A stretch of DNA of 64,000 bases, taken from NCBI RefSeq assembly GCF_036688685.1, contig NZ_JAQQPS010000009.1:62001-126000 (forward strand), read 5' to 3'. Position numbers and translations under genes: made by a program. Below the pieces are notes generated by a model, which did not search any database, was not told the origin of the DNA, and was given only the letters and a program-made list of their open reading frames with translations. This stretch comes from JALYUM01 sp036688685 (GTDB lineage Bacteria > Pseudomonadota > Gammaproteobacteria > Burkholderiales > Burkholderiaceae_D). How positions within the stretch are numbered: position 1 is the stretch's first letter; each line of letters begins with the position of its first letter. Of the stretch, positions 17,145-24,296 are shown piece by piece.

Positions 17145-17872
17145 GTGAAGCCATTCGCCTCGCCAAACGCGTCGCCGAGATGGCGCCGTGCTCCCGTGCA
17201 GACGCCGAGCGTTACATCGCCGGCGGCTGGATCAGCGTCGACGGCAAGCTGGCCGAAGACCCGGCCATGCGCGTCGAGGATACCCAGGATGTGGTGATCG
17301 ATCCGAAGGCCACGGCCGACGAGCCGACCCCTGTGACGATTTTGCTGCACAAGCCAGCCGGCGTGAATGCGGGCGTCGGTGCTGTCGGAGAATCCGCGCT
17401 CGATTTGCTGACTGAAGCAACGCTGCAAGTGGCCGACCACGGCCGCCAGCGCTTCCTGAAGCGCCACCTGACCAAATTGACGCTGACGTCGCCGCTCGAG
17501 ACGATGGCCAGTGGCCTGCTGATCTACACCCAGGATTTCCGGGTGGCGCGCAAACTGGTCGACGATGCCGAACGGGTCGAGCAGGAGTACGTCGTCGAAG
17601 TGGCGGGAACGCTTGCCGAGGGCGGCCTCGCGCTGCTGAACTTTGGCCTGAAATTTTCCGGCAAGCCGATTCCGCAGATGAAGGTCAGCTGGCAGAACGA
17701 AACGCGTTTGCGCTTTGCGCTGAAAGGCGTGCGGCCGGGGCAGATCGCGCACATGTGCGAAGCGGTGGGCTTGAGCGTGGTATCGATGAAGCGGCTGCGG
17801 ATCGGGCGCATTTCCATGGCCGGGGTGCCGGCGGGGATGTGGCGCTACCTGCATGAGTATGAACGGTTTTAA
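17141..17872 (+). CDS. S4/pseudouridine synthase-like protein with altered active site
   Basis: This 243-residue protein has an N-terminal S4 RNA-binding domain (about residues 7-50, SRADAERYIAGGWISVDG) and an RsuA/RluF-type domain (HKPAGVNAG, then SPLETMASGLLIYTQD). In active enzymes the second motif is GRLDxxTxGL with the catalytic Asp; here Glu120 stands in its place and the Arg before it is Pro. The C-terminal NRQIRRM-type segment is also changed (RPGQIAHM). It may bind RNA without modifying it, or use Glu. It is the last gene of the operon with the methyltransferase and aldolase. Confidence 0.8.
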   Translation: MSEAIRLAKRVAEMAPCSRADAERYIAGGWISVDGKLAEDPAMRVEDTQDVVIDPKATADEPTPVTILLHKPAGVNAGVGAVGESALDLLTEATLQVADHGRQRFLKRHLTKLTLTSPLETMASGLLIYTQDFRVARKLVDDAERVEQEYVVEVAGTLAEGGLALLNFGLKFSGKPIPQMKVSWQNETRLRFALKGVRPGQIAHMCEAVGLSVVSMKRLRIGRISMAGVPAGMWRYLHEYERF

Positions 17873-17908
17873 TCGTTTAAATTAATCAAAAAAGCCGCTG
17901 GGCGCGCC

Positions 17909-18436
17909 TCAAGCCGTGGCGGGCAGCTTCCGAGCGGGTGGCGGCAGCTGGATCAGCCGGGTGCCCGCCAGTTTATCGTGCAGGAACTGGCGGTCCTGGT
18001 CGAGGAAGGCAGTCAGCGCCCAGACCGCGATGCCGATAGCGAGCGCGATGCCGGTCTGTCCGTGGCTGAGCTTGAGCACATGGGACAGGTACAGCGCCGG
18101 CAGCAGCCAGCACCAGGCCAGCAGGTGGCGCAGCAGGGCGGCGCCGAACGGCACGCGCGCATGGCCCACTTTCACCAGCTTGATACGCCAGGTTTTCATC
18201 GCCAGCGTGAAGCCGCTGCCGCACCACGCGTGCAGGAAGTAGGCGGCGGCGACCAGGAAAAACAGCGCAATGCCAAGGTGGCGGAACAGCGGCGCCTGGC
18301 GGTTGCCGCTCAAAAAAATAAACAGGAAATTGGCGAAGAATTCGACGGCGGCAATCAGCATCAGCTCGTACAGCATGGCCATCAGGCGCCGCTTGATGGT
18401 CGGCGTGCGGATGGCCACCGCTGGGTTGTCAAGCAT
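17909..18436 (-). CDS. RDD family membrane protein
   Basis: This 175-residue inner membrane protein has about four hydrophobic segments (AMLYELMLIAAVEFF, IALFFLVAAAYFLHAW, LLAWCWLLPALYL, IALAIGIAVWALTAF) and the RDD-like tail FLDQDRQFLHDKLAGTRLI. The Arg/Asp/Asp residues that name the family are partly present. It is the last gene of the sigma factor operon. Function is unknown; RDD proteins have been linked to ion transport in a few bacteria. Confidence 0.8.
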   Translation of the reverse strand: MLDNPAVAIRTPTIKRRLMAMLYELMLIAAVEFFANFLFIFLSGNRQAPLFRHLGIALFFLVAAAYFLHAWCGSGFTLAMKTWRIKLVKVGHARVPFGAALLRHLLAWCWLLPALYLSHVLKLSHGQTGIALAIGIAVWALTAFLDQDRQFLHDKLAGTRLIQLPPPARKLPATA

Positions 18437-18439
18437 CGC

Positions 18440-19060
18440 TTATTTGACGGGCGCGGCGGCGCTGACGCTGCCCGTCGCCATCGCTGCAGTGGCCGGGGTG
18501 GGGGCGCCGCGCAACACCGGCGTGGTACTGCGCTGCGGCGACTTGGCTGGCGGCACATTGGTCAATTGCTTGCGCGCGGCTTGCTCGGCGAGCTTCTGTT
18601 TTTGTTCATCAGGCAATTGCTTGTAGCTTTCCCAGGTGGCGCTTTTTTCGTTGGGGGCGAGCGTTTTGGCCTGGGTGTAATTCTGCCGCGCCGCCGCGCG
18701 TTGCGCGGGCGTCAGGCGCACCCATTCGCGCATGCGCTCATGGACGCGTTGCTGCTCTTCCGGTTTCATCGTGGCATAGCGATTGGCCAGTTCCAGCCAT
18801 TTTTGCTTGCGCACGCCTTCCATTGGATCCCATTCGCGCTGCAAGGGTTCCAAGGCAATTTTTTGCGCCGCCGACAGCTGGCTCCAGACCGGCTTGTCAG
18901 CCGTTTTGACGGGGGCTTTGCGCGCCTGGGCCGGTGGCGGCGCTGCTGGCTGCCCGATTTGGGGCGCCGTCTGCTGCGCGTGCAGCGCGGCCGCGCAGAC
19001 AGCCAGCGCCAGGGCGCCACCCAAAATTGCCACGCCGAACCGAAGCCGCTTGGTCGTCAT
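18440..19060 (-). CDS. DUF3106 exported protein
   Basis: This 206-residue predicted periplasmic protein has an N-terminal signal/anchor (FGVAILGGALALAVCAAALHA), a Pro/Ala-rich linker, then a helical DUF3106 domain with repeated W-x-L and LTPAQRAAARQNY, EEQQRVHERMREW motifs. Repeats of this sort resemble the LTxxQ metal-sensing motif of CpxP/ZraP-like proteins. It sits between DUF3619 and RDD genes in an operon with the sigma factor. The role is unknown. Confidence 0.8.
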   Translation of the reverse strand: MTTKRLRFGVAILGGALALAVCAAALHAQQTAPQIGQPAAPPPAQARKAPVKTADKPVWSQLSAAQKIALEPLQREWDPMEGVRKQKWLELANRYATMKPEEQQRVHERMREWVRLTPAQRAAARQNYTQAKTLAPNEKSATWESYKQLPDEQKQKLAEQAARKQLTNVPPAKSPQRSTTPVLRGAPTPATAAMATGSVSAAAPVK

Positions 19061-19470
19061 TGCGCGCGCTTCTGCGATGCCAGGTAAGCGTTAAAGCCAT
19101 CGTCCAGGTACGCGGTCAGCGGCAATTCGTCCGACAGCACGGCCGCGTCGAGCTCGGCCACGTCGGCGATATGCTGTTTCTGCTCTTGCTGGTAGACGCC
19201 GGCCAGGCCGGCCACCAGCGCGAACAGCGGGACGGCGACGGCAATGCGGCCCAGGCCGGCGCCGGAAAACAGGGCGCGCAACTGGATGCCAAACAACCCA
19301 CCTTGCGCCACCGGCTTGCGCGCGCGCTGCGGCGCGTCGGCTTTCTTGCGTGCGAGCGCGCTGGCGCGCGCGGCCGCCAGTCGCGCCGTGGTGGCGTCTG
19401 GCAGCGTATCGAGCTGTTCGTTCAGCGCGCGGCGTACCGCGTACGCCAGGTTGATGTCGTCGGTGTTCAT
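19057..19470 (-). CDS. DUF3619 single-pass membrane protein, candidate anti-sigma factor
   Basis: This 137-residue protein has a cytoplasmic N-terminal part (NLAYAVRRALNEQLDTLP), one membrane segment near the middle (GRIAVAVPLFALVAGLAGVY) and a short periplasmic tail. The ATG at 19470 overlaps the stop of the sigma factor gene by four bases. The topology and position, directly after a sigma factor, are those of an anti-sigma factor, but the sequence family itself is uncharacterised, so this is inference. Confidence 0.75.
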   Translation of the reverse strand: MNTDDINLAYAVRRALNEQLDTLPDATTARLAAARASALARKKADAPQRARKPVAQGGLFGIQLRALFSGAGLGRIAVAVPLFALVAGLAGVYQQEQKQHIADVAELDAAVLSDELPLTAYLDDGFNAYLASQKRAQ

Positions 19471-20036
19471 AATGTCAATCCCTTGGCTTTCAACGCGGCG
19501 GCGAGGGTGTGTGTCGCTCTCGAACAATGCGTTTTGACGCTGCCTTCCGAGCACCCCATGGCTTCTGCAGTTTCAGCCACGTCCATATCCTGCCAGTAAC
19601 GCATGAGGAAGGCTTCCCGTTGACGTGGCGGCAGTTTTTGTACTTCGTTGTCGATGATATGCAGGGTTTGCGCGCGTTCTACCTGGTCCGCGCTTGACTC
19701 CGCTGCGCTGGAACCTTGCTCTGCCTCAAACGACGCCAGTATATCAAACTCCTCCTCGTCGCCGTCGCGCCGGCCCATTCCCGAAAACAGGCTGACCCAG
19801 GTGTTTCGCACCTTTTCGCGTCGGAAATAATCGAGGATGGTGGTCTGCAAGATGCGCTGGAACAGCATCGGCAATTCGGCGGCCGGCTTGTCGCCGTATT
19901 TCTCGGCAAGCTTGATCATCGCGTCCTGCACGATGTCGAACGCAGATTCGTCCTTGCGCACGGCGTAGACGGCTTGCTTGAAGGCGCGCCGTTCCACGTG
20001 CTCCAGGAAATCGGAAAGTTCTTTGTCGGTGGCCAT
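19467..20036 (-). CDS. RNA polymerase sigma factor, sigma-70 family (ECF-like)
   Basis: This 189-residue sigma factor has region 2 (FKQAVYAVRKDESAFDIVQDAMIKLAEKY, DYFRREKVRNTW) and region 4 (LPPRQREAFLMRYWQDMDVAETAEAMGCSEGSVKTHCSRA). The linker is longer than usual for ECF factors and acidic (GDEEEFDILASFEAEQ). ATG 20036 gives the family-like start MATDKELSDFLEH; the frame is open a little further upstream. It heads a four-gene operon with DUF3619, DUF3106 and RDD genes. Confidence 0.9.
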   Translation of the reverse strand: MATDKELSDFLEHVERRAFKQAVYAVRKDESAFDIVQDAMIKLAEKYGDKPAAELPMLFQRILQTTILDYFRREKVRNTWVSLFSGMGRRDGDEEEFDILASFEAEQGSSAAESSADQVERAQTLHIIDNEVQKLPPRQREAFLMRYWQDMDVAETAEAMGCSEGSVKTHCSRATHTLAAALKAKGLTL

Positions 20037-20256
20037 GCGCTCGAGAGGTGGGTGCGCCGCAGGTACATTGCCTATGGCTGCTGGGAAACTGACGCACTCT
20101 AGCAAAAAAGCGCGGGAACTGCACCTGATTCACGCCAACGGTCACATTGCCGCACTGAAATCGGACACTTTTCGGACTTGGATAGTTGAAAACCTTCGTT
20201 GGGTTAGCGCCTGCGCATCGGTAAGCTCGACGCATCGACTACTGAACAGGCATGCC

Positions 20257-21144
20257 ATGTCCGCCGTTTTAGCCCAACCATTATTCTCAAGCAAGTCATT
20301 TGACATTCGTCCCGTCGACGGCGCCCTGGGCGCCGAGGTGTTCGGGCTCGACCTGCGCCGCCCGCTCAGCGACGACGATTTTGCCGTGCTGCATCGCGCC
20401 CACCTCGACCACCACTTGCTCATTTTTCGTGACATGCGCATCACGCCGACCCAGCAGGTCGCATTCAGCCGGCGCTTCGGTCCGCTGCAAATCCACGTGC
20501 TGCGCCAGTTCCAGCTGCCCACCGACCCGGAAATCCTGATCATTTCCAACATCAAGGAAAACGACCAGCCCATCGGCCTGGGCGATGCCGGGCATTTCTG
20601 GCACTCGGACTTGTCCTATAAAGCCATCCCCAGCCTTGGGTCCATGCTGCACGCGCAAGAGTTGCCGCAGGAAGGCGGCGACACCTTGTTTGCCAACCAG
20701 CACACGGCGTGGGAACGCTTGCCGCTGGCCTTGCAGAACAAGGTGATCAATCTGTATGCCGAACACAGCTACCTTGCCAAGTATGCCGAACTGCAGCGCC
20801 GCAACCCGTGGCGCCCGAACCTGACCCAGGCGCAGATCGACGAGGTCAAACCCGTCGTGCAGCCGGTCGTGCGCGTGCATCCGGAAACCGGGCGGCGCGC
20901 ACTGTTCGTCAGCGAGCATTTTACGACCAGGATCGTCGGCTTGGCGCAGGCAGAGAGCGACGCCTTGCTGGCCGAGCTGTTTGACCTGAGCACGCGTCCC
21001 GAACACGTGTACCGCCACCAGTGGCAGCCGCACGACATGGTGTTCTGGGATAACCGCTCGCTGATGCACCTGGCTGCCGGTTGTCCGGAAGACCAGCGCC
21101 GCAAGCTGTACCGCACCACCATCGAAGGCGACCGCCCGTTTTAA
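20257..21144 (+). CDS. TauD/TfdA-family alpha-ketoglutarate dioxygenase
   Basis: This 295-residue Fe(II)/2-oxoglutarate dioxygenase has the facial-triad motif FWHSDLSY, the distal His in DNRSLMHLA and the 2-oxoglutarate-binding Arg near RRKLYRTTIEG. Family members include taurine, alkylsulfonate and other hydroxylases. It lies 20 bases before the ABC transporter genes, so it probably acts on the compound they import, likely an organosulfonate or sulfate ester. ATG 20257 is preferred because the conserved domain begins soon after. The precise substrate is not readable. Confidence 0.85.
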   Translation: MSAVLAQPLFSSKSFDIRPVDGALGAEVFGLDLRRPLSDDDFAVLHRAHLDHHLLIFRDMRITPTQQVAFSRRFGPLQIHVLRQFQLPTDPEILIISNIKENDQPIGLGDAGHFWHSDLSYKAIPSLGSMLHAQELPQEGGDTLFANQHTAWERLPLALQNKVINLYAEHSYLAKYAELQRRNPWRPNLTQAQIDEVKPVVQPVVRVHPETGRRALFVSEHFTTRIVGLAQAESDALLAELFDLSTRPEHVYRHQWQPHDMVFWDNRSLMHLAAGCPEDQRRKLYRTTIEGDRPF

Positions 21145-21164
21145 TCTTTTAAGAAGAACAACAC

Positions 21165-22166
21165 ATGAAATTACGTACCATCGCCGCCGCACTGACGGTC
21201 GCTGCCATCACCCTGTCCAACGCTGCCCACGCCGAAGGCAAGCTTCGCATCGCCGAACAATTCGGCGTGGTCTACCTGCTGCTCAACGTGGCGCAGGACC
21301 AGAAACTGATTGAAAAACAAGGCAAGCTGGCCGGCATCGACATCGACGTCGACTGGGTCAAGCTGTCCGGCGGCGCGGCCGTCAACGATGCGCTGCTGTC
21401 CGGTTCGATCGACGTGGCCGGCGCCGGCGTCGGGCCGCTGCTGACCATCTGGGACCGCACCGCCGGCAAGCAGAACGTCAAGGGCGTGGCGTCGCTGGGC
21501 AACTTCCCGTACTACCTGGTCAGCACCAATCCCAAAGTGAACACCATCGCCGACTTCACGGCCGCCGACCGCATCGCCTTGCCGGCCGTGACGGTCTCGG
21601 TGCAGGCACGCCTGCTGCAAATGGCGGCGGCGAAGCAGTGGGGCGTGGGTGAATTCAAGAAGCTCGATCACCTGACGCAAACCTTGCCGCACCCGGATGC
21701 CGCAGCGGCCATCATCGCCGGCCAGACCGAAATCAATGCGCACTTCGGCAATCCACCGTTCCAGGACCAGGAGTTGGCCGGCAACCCGAAGGCGCACATC
21801 GTTCTCAATTCGTTCGACGTCCAGGGCGGGCCGAGTTCGGCCACGGTGCTGTACGCCACCGAAAAATACGTCAAGGAGAACCCGAAAACGTACCGCGCCT
21901 TCATCGCCGCGCTGGATGAAGCGGCGCAATGGATCACGAAGAACCCGGACGGGGCGGCCGACGCTTACCTGCGCATCAACAAGGGCAGCCTGGACCGCGC
22001 ATTGCTGCTCAAGGTCATCAAGAATCCGCAAGTGCAGTTCAAGGTGGCGCCGGAAAACACCCTGGGCCTGGCGCAATTCATGTTCAAGGCGGGCGCCATC
22101 AAGAAGCAGCCGGCCAGCTGGCGCGATTACTTCTTCGAGCATCCGGCGTTAGCCAAGGGGAGCTGA
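21165..22166 (+). CDS. ABC transporter substrate-binding protein, NitT/TauT type
   Basis: This 333-residue periplasmic binding protein has a signal peptide (LTVAAITLSNAAHA) and the NMT1/THI5-like fold cues GKLRIAEQF, LLSGSIDVAGAGVGPLL and SSATVLYATEKYVKENPKTYRAF. Proteins of this class bind nitrate, sulfonates, taurine or pyrimidines. It lies in the operon TauD-like enzyme, binding protein, ATPase, permease. A sulfonate-type ligand is inferred from the dioxygenase neighbour. Confidence 0.88.
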   Translation: MKLRTIAAALTVAAITLSNAAHAEGKLRIAEQFGVVYLLLNVAQDQKLIEKQGKLAGIDIDVDWVKLSGGAAVNDALLSGSIDVAGAGVGPLLTIWDRTAGKQNVKGVASLGNFPYYLVSTNPKVNTIADFTAADRIALPAVTVSVQARLLQMAAAKQWGVGEFKKLDHLTQTLPHPDAAAAIIAGQTEINAHFGNPPFQDQELAGNPKAHIVLNSFDVQGGPSSATVLYATEKYVKENPKTYRAFIAALDEAAQWITKNPDGAADAYLRINKGSLDRALLLKVIKNPQVQFKVAPENTLGLAQFMFKAGAIKKQPASWRDYFFEHPALAKGS

Positions 22167-22167
22167 G

Positions 22168-22977
22168 ATGGCGGTCTTTCCCTTCCAGTCCGGCACGCCT
22201 GAACCACTGCTGCGCGCAAGCGGTGTGACCATCGATTACGGCGCTGTGCGCGCCACCGAAAACGTCAGCTTCGATGTGCATGAAGGCGACCGCTTCGTCC
22301 TGCTGGGGCCGTCTGGTTGCGGCAAGTCGACCTTGCTGAAAACCGTCGGCGGCTTCATCACGCCGACGGCAGGCACGCTGACGCTGGCCGGCCAGCGCAT
22401 CACCGCGCCGGGTCCGGACCGCATTGTCGTGTTCCAGGAATTCGACCAGCTGCCGCCGTGGAAAACGGTGCAGCAGAATGTGATGTTTCCGATGCTGGTC
22501 AGTGGCGTTTCCAGGGCCGAGGCCTCGGCGCGCGCACTGGCGTGGCTGGAGAAAGTCGGTCTGGCGCAGTTTGCCCATGCCTATCCGCACACGCTGTCGG
22601 GTGGCATGAAGGCGCGCGTGGCGATTGCGCGGGCGCTGGCCATGCAGCCGAAAATTTTGTTGATGGATGAGCCGTTTGCGGCCCTCGACGCGCTCACCCG
22701 CCGCAAGATGCAGGAAGAGCTGCAGATGCTGTGGGACGAGATGCGTTTTACCATGCTGTTCGTGACCCACTCGATCGAAGAAGCGCTGGTGGTGGGCAAC
22801 CGGATCTTGTTGCTCAGTCCCCATCCGGGGCGGGTGCGGGCGGAATTGAATAGCCATCAGTTTGGCTTGCACAGTGCGGGCAGCGTGGCGTTCCAGGCGG
22901 CGACCGGGCGGATTCATCGTCTGTTGTTTGGGGAAGAGCCGCTGGTGCAGGCGACTGGTGTGACGGTGACGGTATGA
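22168..22977 (+). CDS. ABC transporter ATP-binding protein (SsuB/TauB-like)
   Basis: This 269-residue ATPase energises the NitT/TauT-type importer. Walker A is GPSGCGKST, the Q-loop follows in VVFQEFDQLPPW, the signature is LSGGMKARVAIARAL, Walker B is ILLMDEPFAALDA and the switch His is in LFVTHSIEEAL. It starts one base after the binding-protein stop and overlaps the permease start, so the genes are coupled. Confidence 0.92.
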   Translation: MAVFPFQSGTPEPLLRASGVTIDYGAVRATENVSFDVHEGDRFVLLGPSGCGKSTLLKTVGGFITPTAGTLTLAGQRITAPGPDRIVVFQEFDQLPPWKTVQQNVMFPMLVSGVSRAEASARALAWLEKVGLAQFAHAYPHTLSGGMKARVAIARALAMQPKILLMDEPFAALDALTRRKMQEELQMLWDEMRFTMLFVTHSIEEALVVGNRILLLSPHPGRVRAELNSHQFGLHSAGSVAFQAATGRIHRLLFGEEPLVQATGVTVTV

Positions 22978-23858
22978 GTGCGCTTCTTGAACCGCCGATT
23001 CGGGCGGAGTATGAGTTGGAGCCGGCGTCGGCGCCGCGTGTCGAGCAAGCTCGGCATGGGCCCCGGCCTTCGCCGGGGAGACGGTGGTGGGCGCAGGCCG
23101 GGTGGATCAGGAAAAGCCTGTTGCTGGTCGTGATTGCGGTCCTGTGGGAAGCCATTGCGCGCTGGCAGAACAATGATTTGCTGTTGCCGGGTGTCGTCGC
23201 GACCAGCAAGGCATTCTATGAAGGCATAGTCTCGGGCGAACTGCTGGGTTACGTCGGCGTGTCGCTGTGGGTGCTGGTGCAGGGCTATGGCGCCGGCATC
23301 CTGGGCGCCTTCCTGTTGACCTCGCTGGCCGTGTCGACCCGCTTCGGGCGCGATTTGCTGGAAACGCTCACCGCCATGTTCAATCCGCTACCTGCCATTG
23401 CGCTGTTGCCGCTGGCGCTGCTGTGGTTCGGCCTGGGCAAGGGCAGCCTGATTTTCGTGCTGATGCATTCGGTGATGTGGCCGCTGGCGCTGAACACCTA
23501 TGCCGGTTTTCGCAGCGTGCCGGAGACGCTGCGCATGGCCGGGCGCAACTACGGCCTGGGCGGCGTCGGGCTGGTGTTTCAGATTCTGATTCCGGCCGCG
23601 CTGCCAGCCATTTTGTCAGGCCTTAAAATCGGCTGGGCGTTTGCCTGGCGCACCTTGATTGCCGCCGAGCTGGTGTTTGGCACCACCTCCGGGAAAGGCG
23701 GCCTGGGCTGGTACATTTTTCAGAGCCGCAATGAACTGTATACGGACAAGGTGTTTGCCGGCCTCGCGATGGTGATCATCATTGGTTTACTGGTCGAGAA
23801 CACCGTGTTTCAGACCGCGGAGAAAGTGACCATCCGGCGCTGGGGTATGCAACGATAA
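22974..23858 (+). CDS. ABC transporter permease (SsuC/TauC-like)
   Basis: This 294-residue inner membrane permease has about six transmembrane segments and the binding-protein-dependent transport motif near GRNYGLGGVGLVFQILIPAALPAIL (EAA loop). The start ATG overlaps the ATPase stop. The first 40 residues are polar, Pro- and Arg-rich and are partly encoded by a REP-like palindrome (23038-23085), so the extension looks like repeat-derived sequence ahead of the first membrane helix at KSLLLVVIAVLWEAI. Confidence 0.9.
   Translation: MSALLEPPIRAEYELEPASAPRVEQARHGPRPSPGRRWWAQAGWIRKSLLLVVIAVLWEAIARWQNNDLLLPGVVATSKAFYEGIVSGELLGYVGVSLWVLVQGYGAGILGAFLLTSLAVSTRFGRDLLETLTAMFNPLPAIALLPLALLWFGLGKGSLIFVLMHSVMWPLALNTYAGFRSVPETLRMAGRNYGLGGVGLVFQILIPAALPAILSGLKIGWAFAWRTLIAAELVFGTTSGKGGLGWYIFQSRNELYTDKVFAGLAMVIIIGLLVENTVFQTAEKVTIRRWGMQR
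23038..23085. repeat. REP-like palindrome, family 2, copy 2, inside a coding region
   Basis: The words GAGCAAGCTCG, GCATGGG and the hairpin CCCCGGCCTTCGCCGGGG correspond, in the opposite orientation, to one arm of the element at 14710-14801 (which reads GCAAGCTCG, ACATGGG and a CCGGC-tttc-GCCGG hairpin on that strand). Here the element is translated as part of the permease N-terminus without breaking the frame. Confidence 0.7.
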
Positions 23859-24296
23859 AGCGCTTTAATATGGCGTCAAACCGACAATTTCTGCACTAAT
23901 TAAGAGCGCGCTGTGTTGATCGCAGGGGGTGGTTTTAAAACCATGTATTTGTCCTTGACCAAAATGGTGCAGCGCGCTAATGTATGTAACGCTTTGCAAC
24001 CCCGAAGCTCCATGGTCAAGTTGAGACCGGCACACAAGGCCATCCTCTTCATGACGCGCTTTCATTTGTAGGCAGTTTGCTCCCACCCGTGCCACAAGCG
24101 CGAGGGACACGACTAACCGCCGCAGAAACTCAAGCCGAACGAGTTGTGGTCAGTGCCATTTCGTAAGTTGCCCAACGGGTGAATGAGAGAATGGCGCGGC
24201 ACAGAGAGAAGGGACGCCTGAGGCTGTTGCGAGTAAGCGTGTTTCGTCAGGAAAGAGCATCCGATCAAACTCCCTCTGGGTCTTGAAAGGATTTTT
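23859..24296 (+). promoter_or_regulatory. long leader of the ilvIHC operon
   Basis: This 438-base gap has a promoter-like pair TTGACC (23955-23960) and TAATGT (23978-23983) with 17 bases between, preceded by the 14-base perfect palindrome TGGTTTTAAAACCA (23930-23943). Transcription from there would give a leader of about 300 bases before ilvI. It contains a possible 19-codon leader peptide at 24012-24071. Long leaders with attenuation or the betaproteobacterial ilvH RNA motif are known for this pathway; which applies here cannot be decided by eye. Confidence 0.5.
24012..24071 (+). other. possible leader peptide of the ilv operon (19 codons)
   Basis: An ATG-to-TAG frame of 19 codons in the ilv leader encodes one Val, one Ile and three Leu, with the run AILF near the middle and Leu as the last residue. 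The regulatory amino acids are not as concentrated as in E. coli ilv leader peptides and the ribosome-binding site is weak, so this is only a candidate. Confidence 0.25.

Noticed and set aside
20185..20225. Possible third repeat family (TTCGTTGGGTTAGCGCCTGCGCATCG) upstream of the TauD-like gene
   Set aside because: It recalls dispersed GGGTTAGCGC-type repeats of proteobacteria, but no second copy or inverted arm is visible in the window.
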